Below are positions 1 through 9,719 of a stretch of DNA of 64,000 bases, one piece after another. Source of the stretch: Halichoerus grypus (lineage: Eukaryota; Chordata; Mammalia; Carnivora; Phocidae); assembly GCF_964656455.1 (NCBI RefSeq), contig NC_135715.1, positions 164,888,437 to 164,952,436 on the forward strand. The letters run 5' to 3'. The first letter of the stretch is position 1. Every line of letters starts with the position of its first letter. The notes beneath the pieces are model-generated. The model ran no database searches. It saw only the letters and a list, made by a program, of their open reading frames with translations, and was not told the DNA's origin. Position numbers and translations under genes: made by a program.

Positions 1-99
1 AGCTGATTTTGCACAGCACCATGTTCGAAGTGGGTGGTACAGAATACCATTGAATGACTGAGGGGATTTTGGTTAATATTCGTAACCCTTTCATGTGCA
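1..99. other. Upstream flank, nothing recognised
   Basis: No feature is supported before the MIR-like repeat. Confidence 0.4.
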
Positions 100-275
100 G
101 GGGAGGTCTTTCAATACCTAACCTCCTTAAGCCTCAGTTTTCTCCTTTGTCGAAAGGGAATAGTAGGATTTCTAGTCAGGTCCTCAAAAGGCTTGCCCCG
201 AGCATGAAGTGCAAGAACCTAGACATAAACCTGAAACACAGTGCCTAGCACAAAGTAAGCGCTCATTAAACAGCA
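100..275 (+). repeat. MIR SINE (ancient)
   Basis: The pattern 'cctcagttttctcctttgtc', a following aggattt block and 'cagtgcctagcacaaagtaa' then 'gcgctcattaaa' is the central and 3' MIR core, diverged. Confidence 0.6.
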
Positions 276-663
276 GCTTTTGTTAGCGGCAGCTCACTGC
301 GGCAAACACACGCGAACGGCGCAAACGCCGAGCCCTCTCAGCCGCATGTTCTTTTCTCCGGTTCCTATGTTGCTGGGAATTAGCAAGCAATAGCTCTCTG
401 GGCCCTCAAATGCTAAAACCTCGGTGACTGTCTCGCGTCCCGAGTCCGCTGTGAGCCCAGTCATTTTGGTTGGTTAGAACAGGTTTGATTTTTACAAGCT
501 CCCGAGTGGGGCCCTGACCCCGGAGGAAGTGTTCGCTTTAAAAGATCTCGGGGAGGGGAGGGTGGGGGCGGGAGGAAGGGGGCTCCGGCGCCGGGGGCGG
601 GGGTGGGCAGGGGGCGGTGCGCGGCTCCTGCGTCAGAAGGGGCCCTGTTTTTCGCACCTTCCC

Positions 664-671
664 TGACGTCA
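664..671 (+). promoter_or_regulatory. CRE/ATF palindrome
   Basis: The full consensus TGACGTCA sits inside the CpG island, about 300 bases upstream of the putative exon 1 donor. CREB/ATF factors bind this palindrome, most often close to start sites in CpG promoters. Occupancy is an inference. Confidence 0.6.
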
Positions 672-674
672 AAG

Positions 675-974
675 CTCAATCAGGACTGCAGCGCTACGCT
701 CCCGGTGGATGTCTACGTGGGCTGAGTCGTGACTCGGGGCCCGGGGCTTGCGAGTGACGCTCGCACTTCGCTTCTCCTCTCGCACCGGCGGGAGAGGCCG
801 GGGGCTCCACTGTCTGGCTCCGCGGGCTGCGGGCGGCGGGCAGCGGGCGGCCGCGGGGCCCTGGACGGCCCGGGGGTCCGGGCACCGCCATGGAACCGGA
901 ATAGGAAGGGAGCGCGCCCACCGGTCCTCGGCCGGCGCCCAGGCCCGGACAGAATCCGGGAGGCCTCCGCGGAG
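675..974 (+). other. ZDBF2: Probable non-coding exon 1 of ZDBF2 (5' end approximate)
   Basis: The 3' end is set by a consensus donor: CGGAG at 970-974 followed by GTGAGA. The 5' end is not defined and is placed just after the CRE. The segment contains an ATG at 890-892 in a strong Kozak context followed at once by a stop, so it does not code for the main protein. The first exon joins, directly or through extra 5' exons, to the acceptor at 7558/7559. Confidence 0.45.
890..904 (+). CDS. Minimal upstream ORF (4 codons, MEPE) in the putative 5'UTR
   Basis: The ATG is in an excellent context (caccgccATGg) and reads Met-Glu-Pro-Glu then TAG. If transcription starts upstream of 890, ribosomes would meet this very short ORF before the main start. 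Short uORFs with strong starts commonly lower translation of the main frame. Its function here is inference; only the sequence is seen. Confidence 0.35.
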   Translation: MEPE

Positions 975-2737
975 GTGAGAACCGCGCCGCAGAGCCCCGC
1001 GGAGGGCGCGGGCGCGGGCGGGGGCGCGGGCGGGGCGGGCCGAGCCGAGGCGGCGCGCAGCCGGGGCGACGCCCGCGGGCTCCGTGCGCGCGGCCGGGGG
1101 TGGGGCCTGCTCGCCTTGCGCCCCGGGCGCCTTCTTCCTCCCGAGGGACGGCCGGACCGCTCGCCCGGCTCCTGCATCCGCCTCGCAGGTCCTCCTCGGC
1201 GTCTCGTCTCCCACTCCCTTTCTGCACCTCCTGCGGGAGCGGGGCCGGCGTCTCCGGGCCCGGATCGAGGTGGCTGGAGCGTGGGGTGGAGGTGGGGCGC
1301 AGGCTGCCTTGTGCTTCTGTCGGGAGCCCTGGGTCGGAGGGGCCCGCGGACGAGGCCTTGGGCTGGGCGATGGGGAGGGGGCTGCCCGCGGAGGTCGGAT
1401 TTGGGGCTTTGTACCCGCGAGGACTTGCGGGGGCACCTGTGGGGCCGAGATCCGGAGCCACCTGTCCACAAATCCCCTTCCCCCCATGTCCTGCGCTGTG
1501 TCCAGCTGTCCCCAGACCTAGGCCTTTATCAGTCTCTGGTGATTGGAATTTGTTTTGGAAGCGTTAGATTTTTGTGTTAACGGTCGTTTTACTATTGTCG
1601 CGCAACAGTTGTGTAAATCTGGGCAGATTACGCCGTCGTTATTACGTGCTCCCGAGAAGGCCCTTTGCAGCTCCTAGCATTATCCGTCGCGATGATTTTG
1701 GCAGCGCGGGGAAGAAATGCATAACGAGATGCTGGCTCTCAAGGAACTAAAACGTTTTTTATCCCCAGAATGGAATTGTATTTAATTTGTCTTACAGTAG
1801 TGATATACGATCAGGGAAAAAAACAAACAAACAAATAAAAAACCCACTGAAAAAGCCCATAGCAATTTCATCCTCAAGGGAGTCAGTATTAACAATTTGG
1901 GGTACGTGAACGCATATTCGTGTTACATAAAGGGGGATACTAATGTAATCTGCCTTTTTTGCTTAATGCGTTGTGGCTATTTTCTGTATCAGTGCATAAA
2001 CATCTTTCCACTGCCTTCTTAACTTGCACTGATTTGGACCCAAAGCCTGGAAGGCAAGAATTTTCTTCTTCTCCCTGCGCCTTGGCCAGTGGCCAACCTT
2101 AGTAAAACTCGTTAGAGATTTGACAAAGTATCACCGCAATGGCGAAGATATTGGATTAAAAAAAAGCTGAATTCAGGGTAACAGCCATGTTCTGTAAATA
2201 TTGTTTGTTCTGCTTAATAATGCGAGGCAGTGTTTTTTTCAGATTGCAGTTTTCATCCATTAGTGAATTGTGAAATTAATTTTGTGGCTCATAGCTAGCA
2301 CTTGAAATTAACGAAATAAGATGGCATAGAAAATACCAGAATGCATTACATGTAGCGAGGATATTTTGTAAGCTTTGTTTTAACTGCGTTTCTGTGTGTG
2401 TGTGGGGTGGGGGGAGGGCTGGTGCGTGTGTGGGGTGCATGCGTGTGAGGGTGGCGTTGCATGTGTGCGTGTGTATGCTGGGTTGTGATATAAAATGTAT
2501 TGCTTCCTCTGTGCCATGCTAATTAAGTTTGAAAGTCCCTAATCCAAGGTACTGTCAGCACTCATCTCAGAATGGGAGCAATGATGCAATTAAGCTAAAT
2601 GTTATCTTTACTCTTTTCTTTGGAATATGTGACAGTGTTTATTGCAGCAAATTAGATTCCTAATTATTTGTTTTCATGTAATATTAAAACAATCAATTAG
2701 CATTCTTGAAAATACAGAGAGGAAGCGTTTTATGGAA

Positions 2738-2990
2738 GTTAAGAGGTTAAGAGCATAAACTGCTCAGATTGACCTAGGGTCAAATCCCCGCTACACAGTT
2801 TATTGGTGTGTGACCTGGAACAAGATACTGCTTCTCTCTAAACCTCAGTTTCCTGATTTGTAAGGTAGGAGTTCCTGGGACACCAATTTCATAAGGCTGT
2901 TTGCTGTTCAGATGGGATAATGCGTATGAAACTGTTGACATAGTACCTAGCCCAGTTTAAGTATTCACTGAAATTTAGCCATTATTATTT
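2738..2990 (+). repeat. MIR SINE
   Basis: The segment reads as a full MIR: gggtcaaatccccgctac, 'acctcagtttcctgatttgt', 'gataatgcgtatgaaactg' and a closing 'cattattattttatta'. Confidence 0.7.
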
Positions 2991-4059
2991 TATTAAGACT
3001 GAATGGAGGGTCCAGGATAATGCTTGCCACCAGATGCATAAGATGGATAATCCAAACAAGTGGGAAGTTGAAAATGAGTTAATGTTGTAAGGAAAGGGAC
3101 CCTGAATTAAAAGGGTCTTTTTATTTCATTTGGCCGTTGTTTTGTGATTGCTCCCCAATTGTTTTCCTATTGCTAGACAGGTGATTTAGATGATCTTATT
3201 CAATAAACCAAAAGGCTTTCTATTGTCTTTTTAAGTTTAATATTAAGTTGGTGTCTCTCTTGTTAGGTGGTTGAAAAATATTTCCCATAGGGATTCTGGA
3301 TTTTTGTTAGCTCTTACTTCAAAATACCGCAGTCAGCTTGGGAAACACACACTACAATTCTGAACTCATTTCAATAGTGTGTTTATCTCTGCAGTGGGTA
3401 CAGATCTCAGGTGTGCAAGAAATAGTCCAAAAAGAAAAAAATAAATGCAATTTTGAGACATTTGTGTTGAAGTCATCTCAGGGAGTTCAGAGGTCTTTGT
3501 TCACGGCCCCCGATCGGTTTATGCAGTTTTAAGTGTTTCATAAATCAATGAAATAGAATGTAAGCATTGTCTTTTAGTATAGCATTATTATTTTCATAAA
3601 AAATAAATTGAATCCTTTGCACTCAAAAAAAAAAAAAAAGAAAAGAAAAAAAACGCCATTGTAAGAGTACTTAATTGGGTGTGACAACTGTAAAAGGTTG
3701 GGGGAAATCTTAAATGTTAATCATAATATTGTTCTCAGTTTTAGAAATGTCTTTAAGTTCTTGTTCTATTTTAGAGGAACCAAAGTGAAAACTCGTTGAT
3801 GGTAAATTATGATGTGGTTTATGAAAATATGAAAAAAATATGACTGGGAACTCTAGCTGTCCTATCCACAAAAAACCTCAGTGAAACAAAAAAGCTTAAC
3901 TTGACCTTAAATCAAACATATACATTTGTATATTTTAGGTTAAACAAAATATTGATGATGTATGTATTTTTAAAATCCTCTTACTAATTTTTAAATAGTT
4001 AACTCACCGACTGCTAGCTTTTATCTTGTCAGAAAAGAGGGCTTTTGTCTTACACGGGT

Positions 4060-4325
4060 AAAATACTATGCAATCATTAAAGATTCTGTTTTGGAATTAT
4101 ATATAATATATAGAGGTGCTCATCGCATACGGTTAAGTGAGAGAGGAGGCTATAGAATAGACTATAGTACCATCCCATTTTTGTAAAAACATGTTTAGAA
4201 CAAAGAATATATGATGAATATTAATGGCGGGTAGTGGGATTATGACTGATTTTTATGCTCTTTATTTTTATAATTGTACCATCAAAAAATTTTTCATAAT
4301 AAAAATAAAAGTAATTTCTTAAAGA
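4060..4325 (+). repeat. Old L1 3' end fragment
   Basis: Order of motifs is that of an L1 3' end: atactatgcaatcattaaa, 'accatcccatttttgtaaaa', 'gggattatgactga', then an AT-rich tail with aataaaaataaaag. Confidence 0.5.
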
Positions 4326-4719
4326 AAAAAATTAACGTGTGTTTTCCTAATTTGCAAGCATAAATGAGCCTAAGTCTTTGCTCTAATACTGATCCTTTGA
4401 ATTGGATGGTTTGGATATTAACTCATTCTCCAGTATTCTAGAAAATAATGCTGAATATTTTAACTTACCCCTGAAAAGCTCCTTTGAAGAGGGAAGAATC
4501 ATTGTCCCAGAATTTTCTTAAATTCTGTTCCAGAATTTTCTTAAAGCTCTCTGCATATACTGCTTTCCAAAAAAATACCCACACTGCCTAAATATGTAGT
4601 CTAAATTCTCAAGTTTTCTTTTAAATACAATCACGTTGAAACTGAATCTGCTTTTCTTGCTTTATTGCCCCTTAAATTTTAAATGAAATCTTAGCTCCAG
4701 CTGAACTTGTCAGTTTACT

Positions 4720-5035
4720 GTCTCTAAATGTACCTTCTCTTTCTTGCTTGTGTGCTTTTGCTTCTTTGTTACTTGGAATATTTTTTCCTAATCTTTGTTT
4801 AAGCAAATCCTACCCATTTTCCAATGTCCGGTTAAAAAACCATATCCACTGTGACATTTTGGCACTTACTATTTATTTGTACATTTCTCAGATACCACCT
4901 GGTGTTTTTGCATTCATTTCCTAATGCCATTTTAAACTTCTTGAGAGCAAGAAAGCTCGTCTATTTCTATCCTTTAAAGCTTCTAGCATGGAACTCTGCA
5001 CAGGGTAGGCACTAAATATTTATTTGATAATACAA
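4720..5035 (+). repeat. L2 3' end
   Basis: Motifs 'cttcttgagagcaagaaagc' and 'ggtaggcactaaatatttat' are the L2 tail signature. Confidence 0.55.
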
Positions 5036-5624
5036 TGCTGTCACTGGGTCTTCTGAATCTAAGTGTTGGAATTTTTTGTTAACCAGCGGTTCTGGGCAAG
5101 GGGCAACACACTGCCAACAACAATGTGGAAGAATTAAAAAAATGGATAATTTGGCTTTATTGTCTATTGATATAGAGAGATGATAAAGAATTGACTGTTT
5201 TTTCATTGAAACTAACATAGGAGCTGAGGGTTAGTCCAGGACCCAACGTTAATTTCATGTAAATATTTCTTTCAAACATTTCCCATGAACATTTCTCATG
5301 GGGGTTATAGCATCTTTGTTCTTAACCTTACCAGAGACCCAGTTTATTCTTTTGTAGCTGTTTGTTCCTGGAACCCAGAGATGTGAAATACATGATGGTG
5401 GGTTATGTGGGTTACTCTGCTCCAGAGCATCTTAGGAGGTCATGTGGGATTCAGTGAGTCATAGTATGTAAAGTCCTTTGTGTTCAAGAGTTAATCTTTT
5501 TTTCTCCCATTGAAACATAATTGAGTTATTTTTCAAACTTATCTATGACTGGGGGGGGTACTTACTTGGCCAATGGTAGATACTTAGGGGGCTTATCTTT
5601 TTTTTAAATTGCTTTAATTTACAG

Positions 5625-5677
5625 ATGTTTGCCAGGACTAATACAGCTGATGTAATACCTGCCCTTTCCTGCTCAAG
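5625..5677 (+). other. Candidate alternative 5'UTR exon
   Basis: A 53-base segment is bounded by gctttaatttacag on the left and CAAG|GTAGGT on the right. It contains an ATG and would add an upstream start whose frame closes in the next candidate exon, which counts against its routine use. Only splice-site logic supports it. Confidence 0.2.
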
Positions 5678-5851
5678 GTAGGTGATTTGTTACTGTATGA
5701 AAATACCAGGTACCAGTAGAATTAAGAATTGGTATTAAAAGACCCATTGGGTCATGAAAAGTAATATAATCCCAGACCCCAAAGAAATGATCTCTTTATT
5801 AAGTAAGAATTTTATTAGTACATAAAAAATGATGACTTATGTAATTGCTTC

Positions 5852-6012
5852 AGCCTATCTCAGAATCACCTTAGAGCATTTTAAATATGCATAATATGCA
5901 TGTGCCTGGCTCCCCGCCAGGCGATTTTGATTCAGTAGGTTTTTCAGGTGGGGTTCCTAGCATGTAAAGTTTTAAAAATGCCCATCGGGTGCTTCTGAGT
6001 CATTGTAGCTCA
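5852..6012 (+). mobile_element. MER5A (non-autonomous hAT) remnant
   Basis: 'tcagaatcacctta', 'gcctggctccccgccaggcg' and 'attttgattcagtaggt' match the MER5A layout; the ends are worn. Confidence 0.55.
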
Positions 6013-6443
6013 TTGTCGTAATGGCACGTATGTGACACAAGATGATAGAAATGTCATAGAAATGTCGGATAATAATGCGGAATGGGAATGGGAAATAAAA
6101 ATGGGAATTGAAGGCTGTAAGTGTTGAAGATCAAAAAATAATTTAAAGGAGTTCAATTTTGTGTGTGTGTGATATTAGACTCATACTTCAATTTTGCCTT
6201 TCATTCAGTGATTGTTTTAAATATATTTTGAATTAAAGCACTAAAAAGTTTGTTATTTTATGATTTTCAAAGTTCAGGTTTAAGTGCTAGGGTTCTCTCA
6301 GCTCGAAAATTGCCATATCTATAATACAACTAAAGCTTGTTTCATTTTGTTGCTTCAGGTTAATAAATGAAGTAAAATAATGGAAAAAAGACCAGAATTT
6401 AAGGAGGTCATTTTTTTTTTTAAATATATATTCTCTCTTTCAG

Positions 6444-6521
6444 AGGCTGGTTTAATTGATTTATTTTCCCCGTAAGTGTGGAAGTCAGAAAGTCAGAGTT
6501 TCTCATAATAAGACGTAACAG
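6444..6521 (+). other. ZDBF2: Candidate non-coding 5'UTR exon of ZDBF2
   Basis: A 78-base segment has a good acceptor (tattctctctttcag) and a perfect donor (ACAG|GTAAGTG). It contains no ATG, as expected of a tolerated 5'UTR exon, and lies about 1 kb upstream of the start-codon exon on the same strand. An internal GTAAGTG at 6472 offers a second donor. Transcript evidence is needed to confirm it. Confidence 0.4.
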
Positions 6522-6845
6522 GTAAGTGAATGTTATGGTAGCATTTGATTTACTGTTTTCACTGATTTCAAGGCTGTGATTTCATTTTAAAGGTTGATTT
6601 TAATGAGTAAACTTTTTGTGTTGCAGGATCATCTTATCAGAAATACTCAACACATTATAGGATCATTCTGTTACATATTCTCCAACAGACACGAATGTTT
6701 AAAATAACTAGAATTAAAACTTGATGAAATTATTTCTTACAATTCTGTTTGTACTTTAACAAAACACAGCCAAAAAACTGAAATTGTATTGATTTATTAC
6801 TTAAAATAATTGTTAATTGTAAACACTTTGTGTCAGTGAATAAAT

Positions 6846-6972
6846 TGGCTGTGTATCAAAGTTACTTGGGGAATTAAAAAAAATTCTGAATTCTAGGCTC
6901 TTTCTCAACCCTGCTAAATCAGAATTTTGGGGAATGATTTTGATATTCAGCCTGGCTTGTGAACCACTGCAG
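6846..6972 (+). mobile_element. MER5A remnant
   Basis: 'atcaaagttacttggggaat', 'taaatcagaattttgggga' and the end motif 'gtgaaccactgcag' are typical. Confidence 0.55.
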
Positions 6973-7260
6973 TATGTAATGTTGAAGGATTATAGTTTTA
7001 AGGGAGTAGGAACTTGGAAACTTTTTTATTTGTAGAGAAATCTCATTTCACCGATTGGAAAAAATTCCTCATATATAATTTGGTTTATGTGGTTGTCAGA
7101 AGAGAAGTGTCTTGTGTTTCAGACACGAATTAGTTGTTACTTTGATTTTTAGCAACTCTGTCAGATAATTTATTTTAAAATCTGCCCCTTTTTGGATTAA
7201 GCAGAAAGTACATGTGGTATCTTTATTCTCATGACAGAATTAGACGTTAGGTGTAACACT

Positions 7261-7350
7261 GGAGTCTGCTTCTCCCTCTGCCACTCCCCCTGCTTGTGCT
7301 CGCTCTCTCTTTCTCTGTCAAATAAATAAACAAATCTTAAAAAAAAAGAA
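7261..7350 (+). repeat. 5'-truncated carnivore SINE
   Basis: CT-rich 'ctgcttctccctctgccact' followed by 'tctgtcaaataaataaacaa' and a poly(A) tail, without the tRNA head. It lies 210 bases upstream of the start-codon exon. Confidence 0.75.
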
Positions 7351-7558
7351 AGAGAGAGAAGATGCACAGCTCTCCTATCTACTCCAGGGTCACCGATGGA
7401 TTCAGCAGCTCATGGCAGCCTTATCTAATTTCATAATTATTAGAAAGAAGAGGGGGTCGGACTGAGGAATGCATTTCTGTTCTCTGATCTTATCAAAGCT
7501 GTTTTCCTCATGGTAGTAAGGAATGATTGTGTTTTTACCATTTCTCTTTTTTTTTCAG

Positions 7559-7663
7559 TTTGAGTACTCCAGGACAGTAGCCACCTGACTTGGGTTATTC
7601 ACCATGCAGAACAGACAAGGATACTGCAGCTACTGCTGCGTGCGCTATAATAACCTGGAACAG
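7559..7663 (+). CDS. ZDBF2: ZDBF2 first coding exon (start codon at 7604; first half of zinc finger)
   Basis: The acceptor is a classic pyrimidine tract ending in tttttcag at 7558. The donor is CAG|GTGAGAG at 7663/7664. Coding starts at ATG 7604-7606 (context ttcaccATGc) and runs for 20 codons, MQNRQGYCSYCCVRYNNLEQ, to the exon end in phase 0. An in-frame TGA at 7586-7588 upstream within the same exon supports this start. Cys8 and Cys11 are the first two zinc ligands of a DBF4-type finger. The exon is too short to stand out as an ORF and was found by splice signals and homology memory. Confidence 0.88.
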
Positions 7664-7714
7664 GTGAGAGCGTCCTGACAATGTGCTTACACCTCAGAAG
7701 CCCTCGTTTATTTA

Positions 7715-8200
7715 ATAAAGTAAATTCATTTTTTCATCCACTGAACAGACCATGTTGTGAACCTTCTCGTTGGTAGACACTGTTTAAGGTTCTCAGGATA
7801 TGACTATGAGCCAGTCCAGGTCCCTTTTTTCATGAAGCTTACTTTGTAGTGTGGTAAGACAGAAAATAAATAGTCATATACATTTTAGTACAGGATATGT
7901 CAGATTGGGATAAATGTTCTGAGGAAAATAAAAGAGAGAAGAGAGTGCAGTTTTAGATAGGGTGGCCAGGTGAGGTGAAGGAAGTGACATTTGAGTTGAG
8001 ATTTGAACGAAGTGTGGGGTCCAGGCTTGCTTTATTTCTGGGGGAGGAATTTCTAGGTAGCAGGAAGAGAGAACAAAGACAGAGACTCCAAGGCAGAGGG
8101 GTGGTTAGCATGCTAACCAAAAGCCAGCAGCCAACGGGGCTGGGGCTTCGGTGCTGGTCAGGTGGGGGGCAGGTGTTAAGTGAGAGGTGAAGAATTCAGA
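7715..8200 (+). repeat. Ancient mammalian interspersed repeat, family not assigned
   Basis: The text (catccactgaacagacc, 'ctcaggatatgactatgagc', 'ggtgaaggaagtgacatttg', 'gagttgagatttgaacga') follows a common ancient mammalian repeat. I cannot name the family safely. Confidence 0.4.
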
Positions 8201-8334
8201 GGATTAGATTCTATAAGACATTATAGAATAAGGGAAGGACTTTGAAGTTTATGCTTTCACACACAAATCTTTTAAGTTTTGCTGTAGTTAAATGTAGCTT
8301 TTTTCCCCTCCTATTGTTGCTTGTGTTTTTGGTG

Positions 8335-8457
8335 TCATAAAAGATTGCCTAATCCGAGGTCATGAAGATTTATGCCTCGTATTTTCCTCCAAGAGTTTTA
8401 TAGTTTTTGTTCTTACATTTAGGTCTTTGGTTCATTTCCAGTTAGTTTTTTTTTTTT
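8335..8457 (-). repeat. L1 ORF2 fragment, antisense
   Basis: 'ttttcctccaagagttttat' and 'tttaggtctttggttcattt' are antisense L1 text. Confidence 0.6.
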
Positions 8458-8464
8458 TTTAATA

Positions 8465-8577
8465 TATTGTGATTTTAATTACCTCCTAAAAGCCCTGTCT
8501 CCAAAGACAGTCACATTGGGAGTTAGAACTTCAACGTATGAATGGGGTGGGGGGGGCACAATTCAGTCTGTAGCAAT
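8465..8577 (-). repeat. MLT1-type LTR fragment
   Basis: 'ttaattacctcctaaaagcc', 'gtcacattgggagttagaac' and 'cacaattcagtctgtagca' are the reverse-strand 5' part of an MaLR LTR. It separates two antisense L1 pieces. Confidence 0.45.
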
Positions 8578-8832
8578 TATATTGATTTGAGTTTTAGCTG
8601 TTAAACCAATTTTGCATCCGTGAGCTAAATCCCACTTGGTCATGGTGTTTAATCCTTCTGTATGTTGCTGGATTTGGTTTGCCAGCATTTTGTGGAGGAT
8701 TTTTACATCTATATTCATAAGAGATATTGTTTGTATCTTTCTTTTCTTGTGATGTCTTTGGTTTTGGTATTGAGCTTCATAGAATGAATTGAGTAGTGCT
8801 CCTTTTTGTTGGAAGAGTTTGTGAAGCATTGT
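8578..8832 (-). pseudogene. Decayed L1 ORF2 reverse transcriptase fragment
   Basis: The reverse strand reads ISLMNIDVKILHKMLANQIQ, the L1 ORF2 reverse-transcriptase stretch. It is a fragment about 85 codons long without a complete domain. Confidence 0.75.
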
Positions 8833-9408
8833 ATATGGACATTTTGAAATAAGTAATCATGGTAATAGTAGCTGTAGTCTTCTGACCGGGATTGTTAACT
8901 TGGAAAAGTCTCAAGGTTTTCTTCAGGGTCTAAGCTGAGAATTGTGTCATAGGTGAAGTAGTAATATAATGAAGCTCTGGTCCTGTTAGTGCTAAACTGT
9001 TTTATCATAAGTGATATCTAAGACAAGTTGTAATACATAAAAATTCAGCTATTTAGTGGTATTTGTTTGTCAACAGTCATCATTTAAATTCATACTAAGG
9101 AAAAGTTTTTATTGTTGTGATTTCTACATCTCTGCCTTTAAAAAAAAAATAACTTTCTAATGTTGGTTATAAACATGAGGCAGCAGGTAATAAATCTCAA
9201 AGCTCTCTTTAGTGTTTCTATCACGATTGGTAAATTATAGCATCACTTGACTGGAAGATTATTTGCTGAACTTTTGATATTAATAAAACATACTAAATCT
9301 TTAACTACAAGCTCTATTCAGTAAGCATTCAGTCTAACTTTTTCTTAAGGTTTAAAATAATTTTTAGACATTTGGATACTCATGCATTAAACAGACATTA
9401 AAAAAGAC

Positions 9409-9606
9409 TTTTTTTTTTAAAGATTTTATTTATTTATTTGACAGAGAGAGAGACAGTGAGAGAGAGAACACAAGCAGGGGCAGTGGGAGAGGGAGAAGCA
9501 GGCTTCCCGCAGAGCGGGGAGCTTGATGCGGGGCTCAATCCCAGGATCCTGGGATCATGACCTGAGCCGAAGGCACACACTTAACGACTGAGCCACACAG
9601 GCACCC
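9409..9606 (-). repeat. Carnivore tRNA-Lys SINE
   Basis: Reverse-strand copy with tail, CT-rich region and head, flanked by aaaaaagact duplications. Near full length. Confidence 0.92.
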
Positions 9607-9719
9607 CTAAAAAAAGACTGTTGACAGTCAGAGTAATTTGTGCTAAGTATAAAGCCTTAAGTAAATAAAGAAATGGATAAGTTTCATGACTTTGGAGAAC
9701 TTTTAAGGCAGTAGAGAAA

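Larger units (their letters stand above)
540..1460 (+). promoter_or_regulatory. ZDBF2: CpG-island promoter of ZDBF2
   Basis: This roughly 0.9-kb block is very rich in G, C and CpG, in contrast to the AT-rich DNA on both sides. GC boxes (GGGGGCGG type) are seen at 564-572, 593-601 and 610-617. A perfect CRE palindrome TGACGTCA lies at 664-671 and a half-related TGCGTCAG at 629-636. An AP-1-like inverted pair TGAGTCGTGACTC is at 723-735. No convincing TATA box is present, as is usual for CpG-island promoters. A strong splice donor (GAG|GTGAGA) at 974/975 makes the downstream side a likely first exon. The link to ZDBF2 is inferred from position and strand: it is the only such island upstream of the coding exons. 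Methylation state and the exact transcription start cannot be read from sequence. Confidence 0.8.
975..7558 (+). other. ZDBF2: ZDBF2 intron 1 (or introns 1-3 if extra 5' exons are used)
   Basis: The interval between the exon 1 donor and the start-codon exon acceptor is AT-rich after 1500. It holds MIR, L2, L1 and MER5A remnants, a TG-rich stretch near 2395-2480 and a poly(A) run near 3625. No young transposon is complete here. Two candidate untranslated exons are listed separately. Confidence 0.5.

Noticed and set aside
669..1580. Long ORFs on both strands (up to 283 codons) across the CpG island
   Set aside because: They arise because GC-rich DNA has few stop codons. Six overlapping frames are open at once, the proteins are Pro/Arg/Gly-rich low-complexity, and the segment is explained as promoter and untranslated exon.
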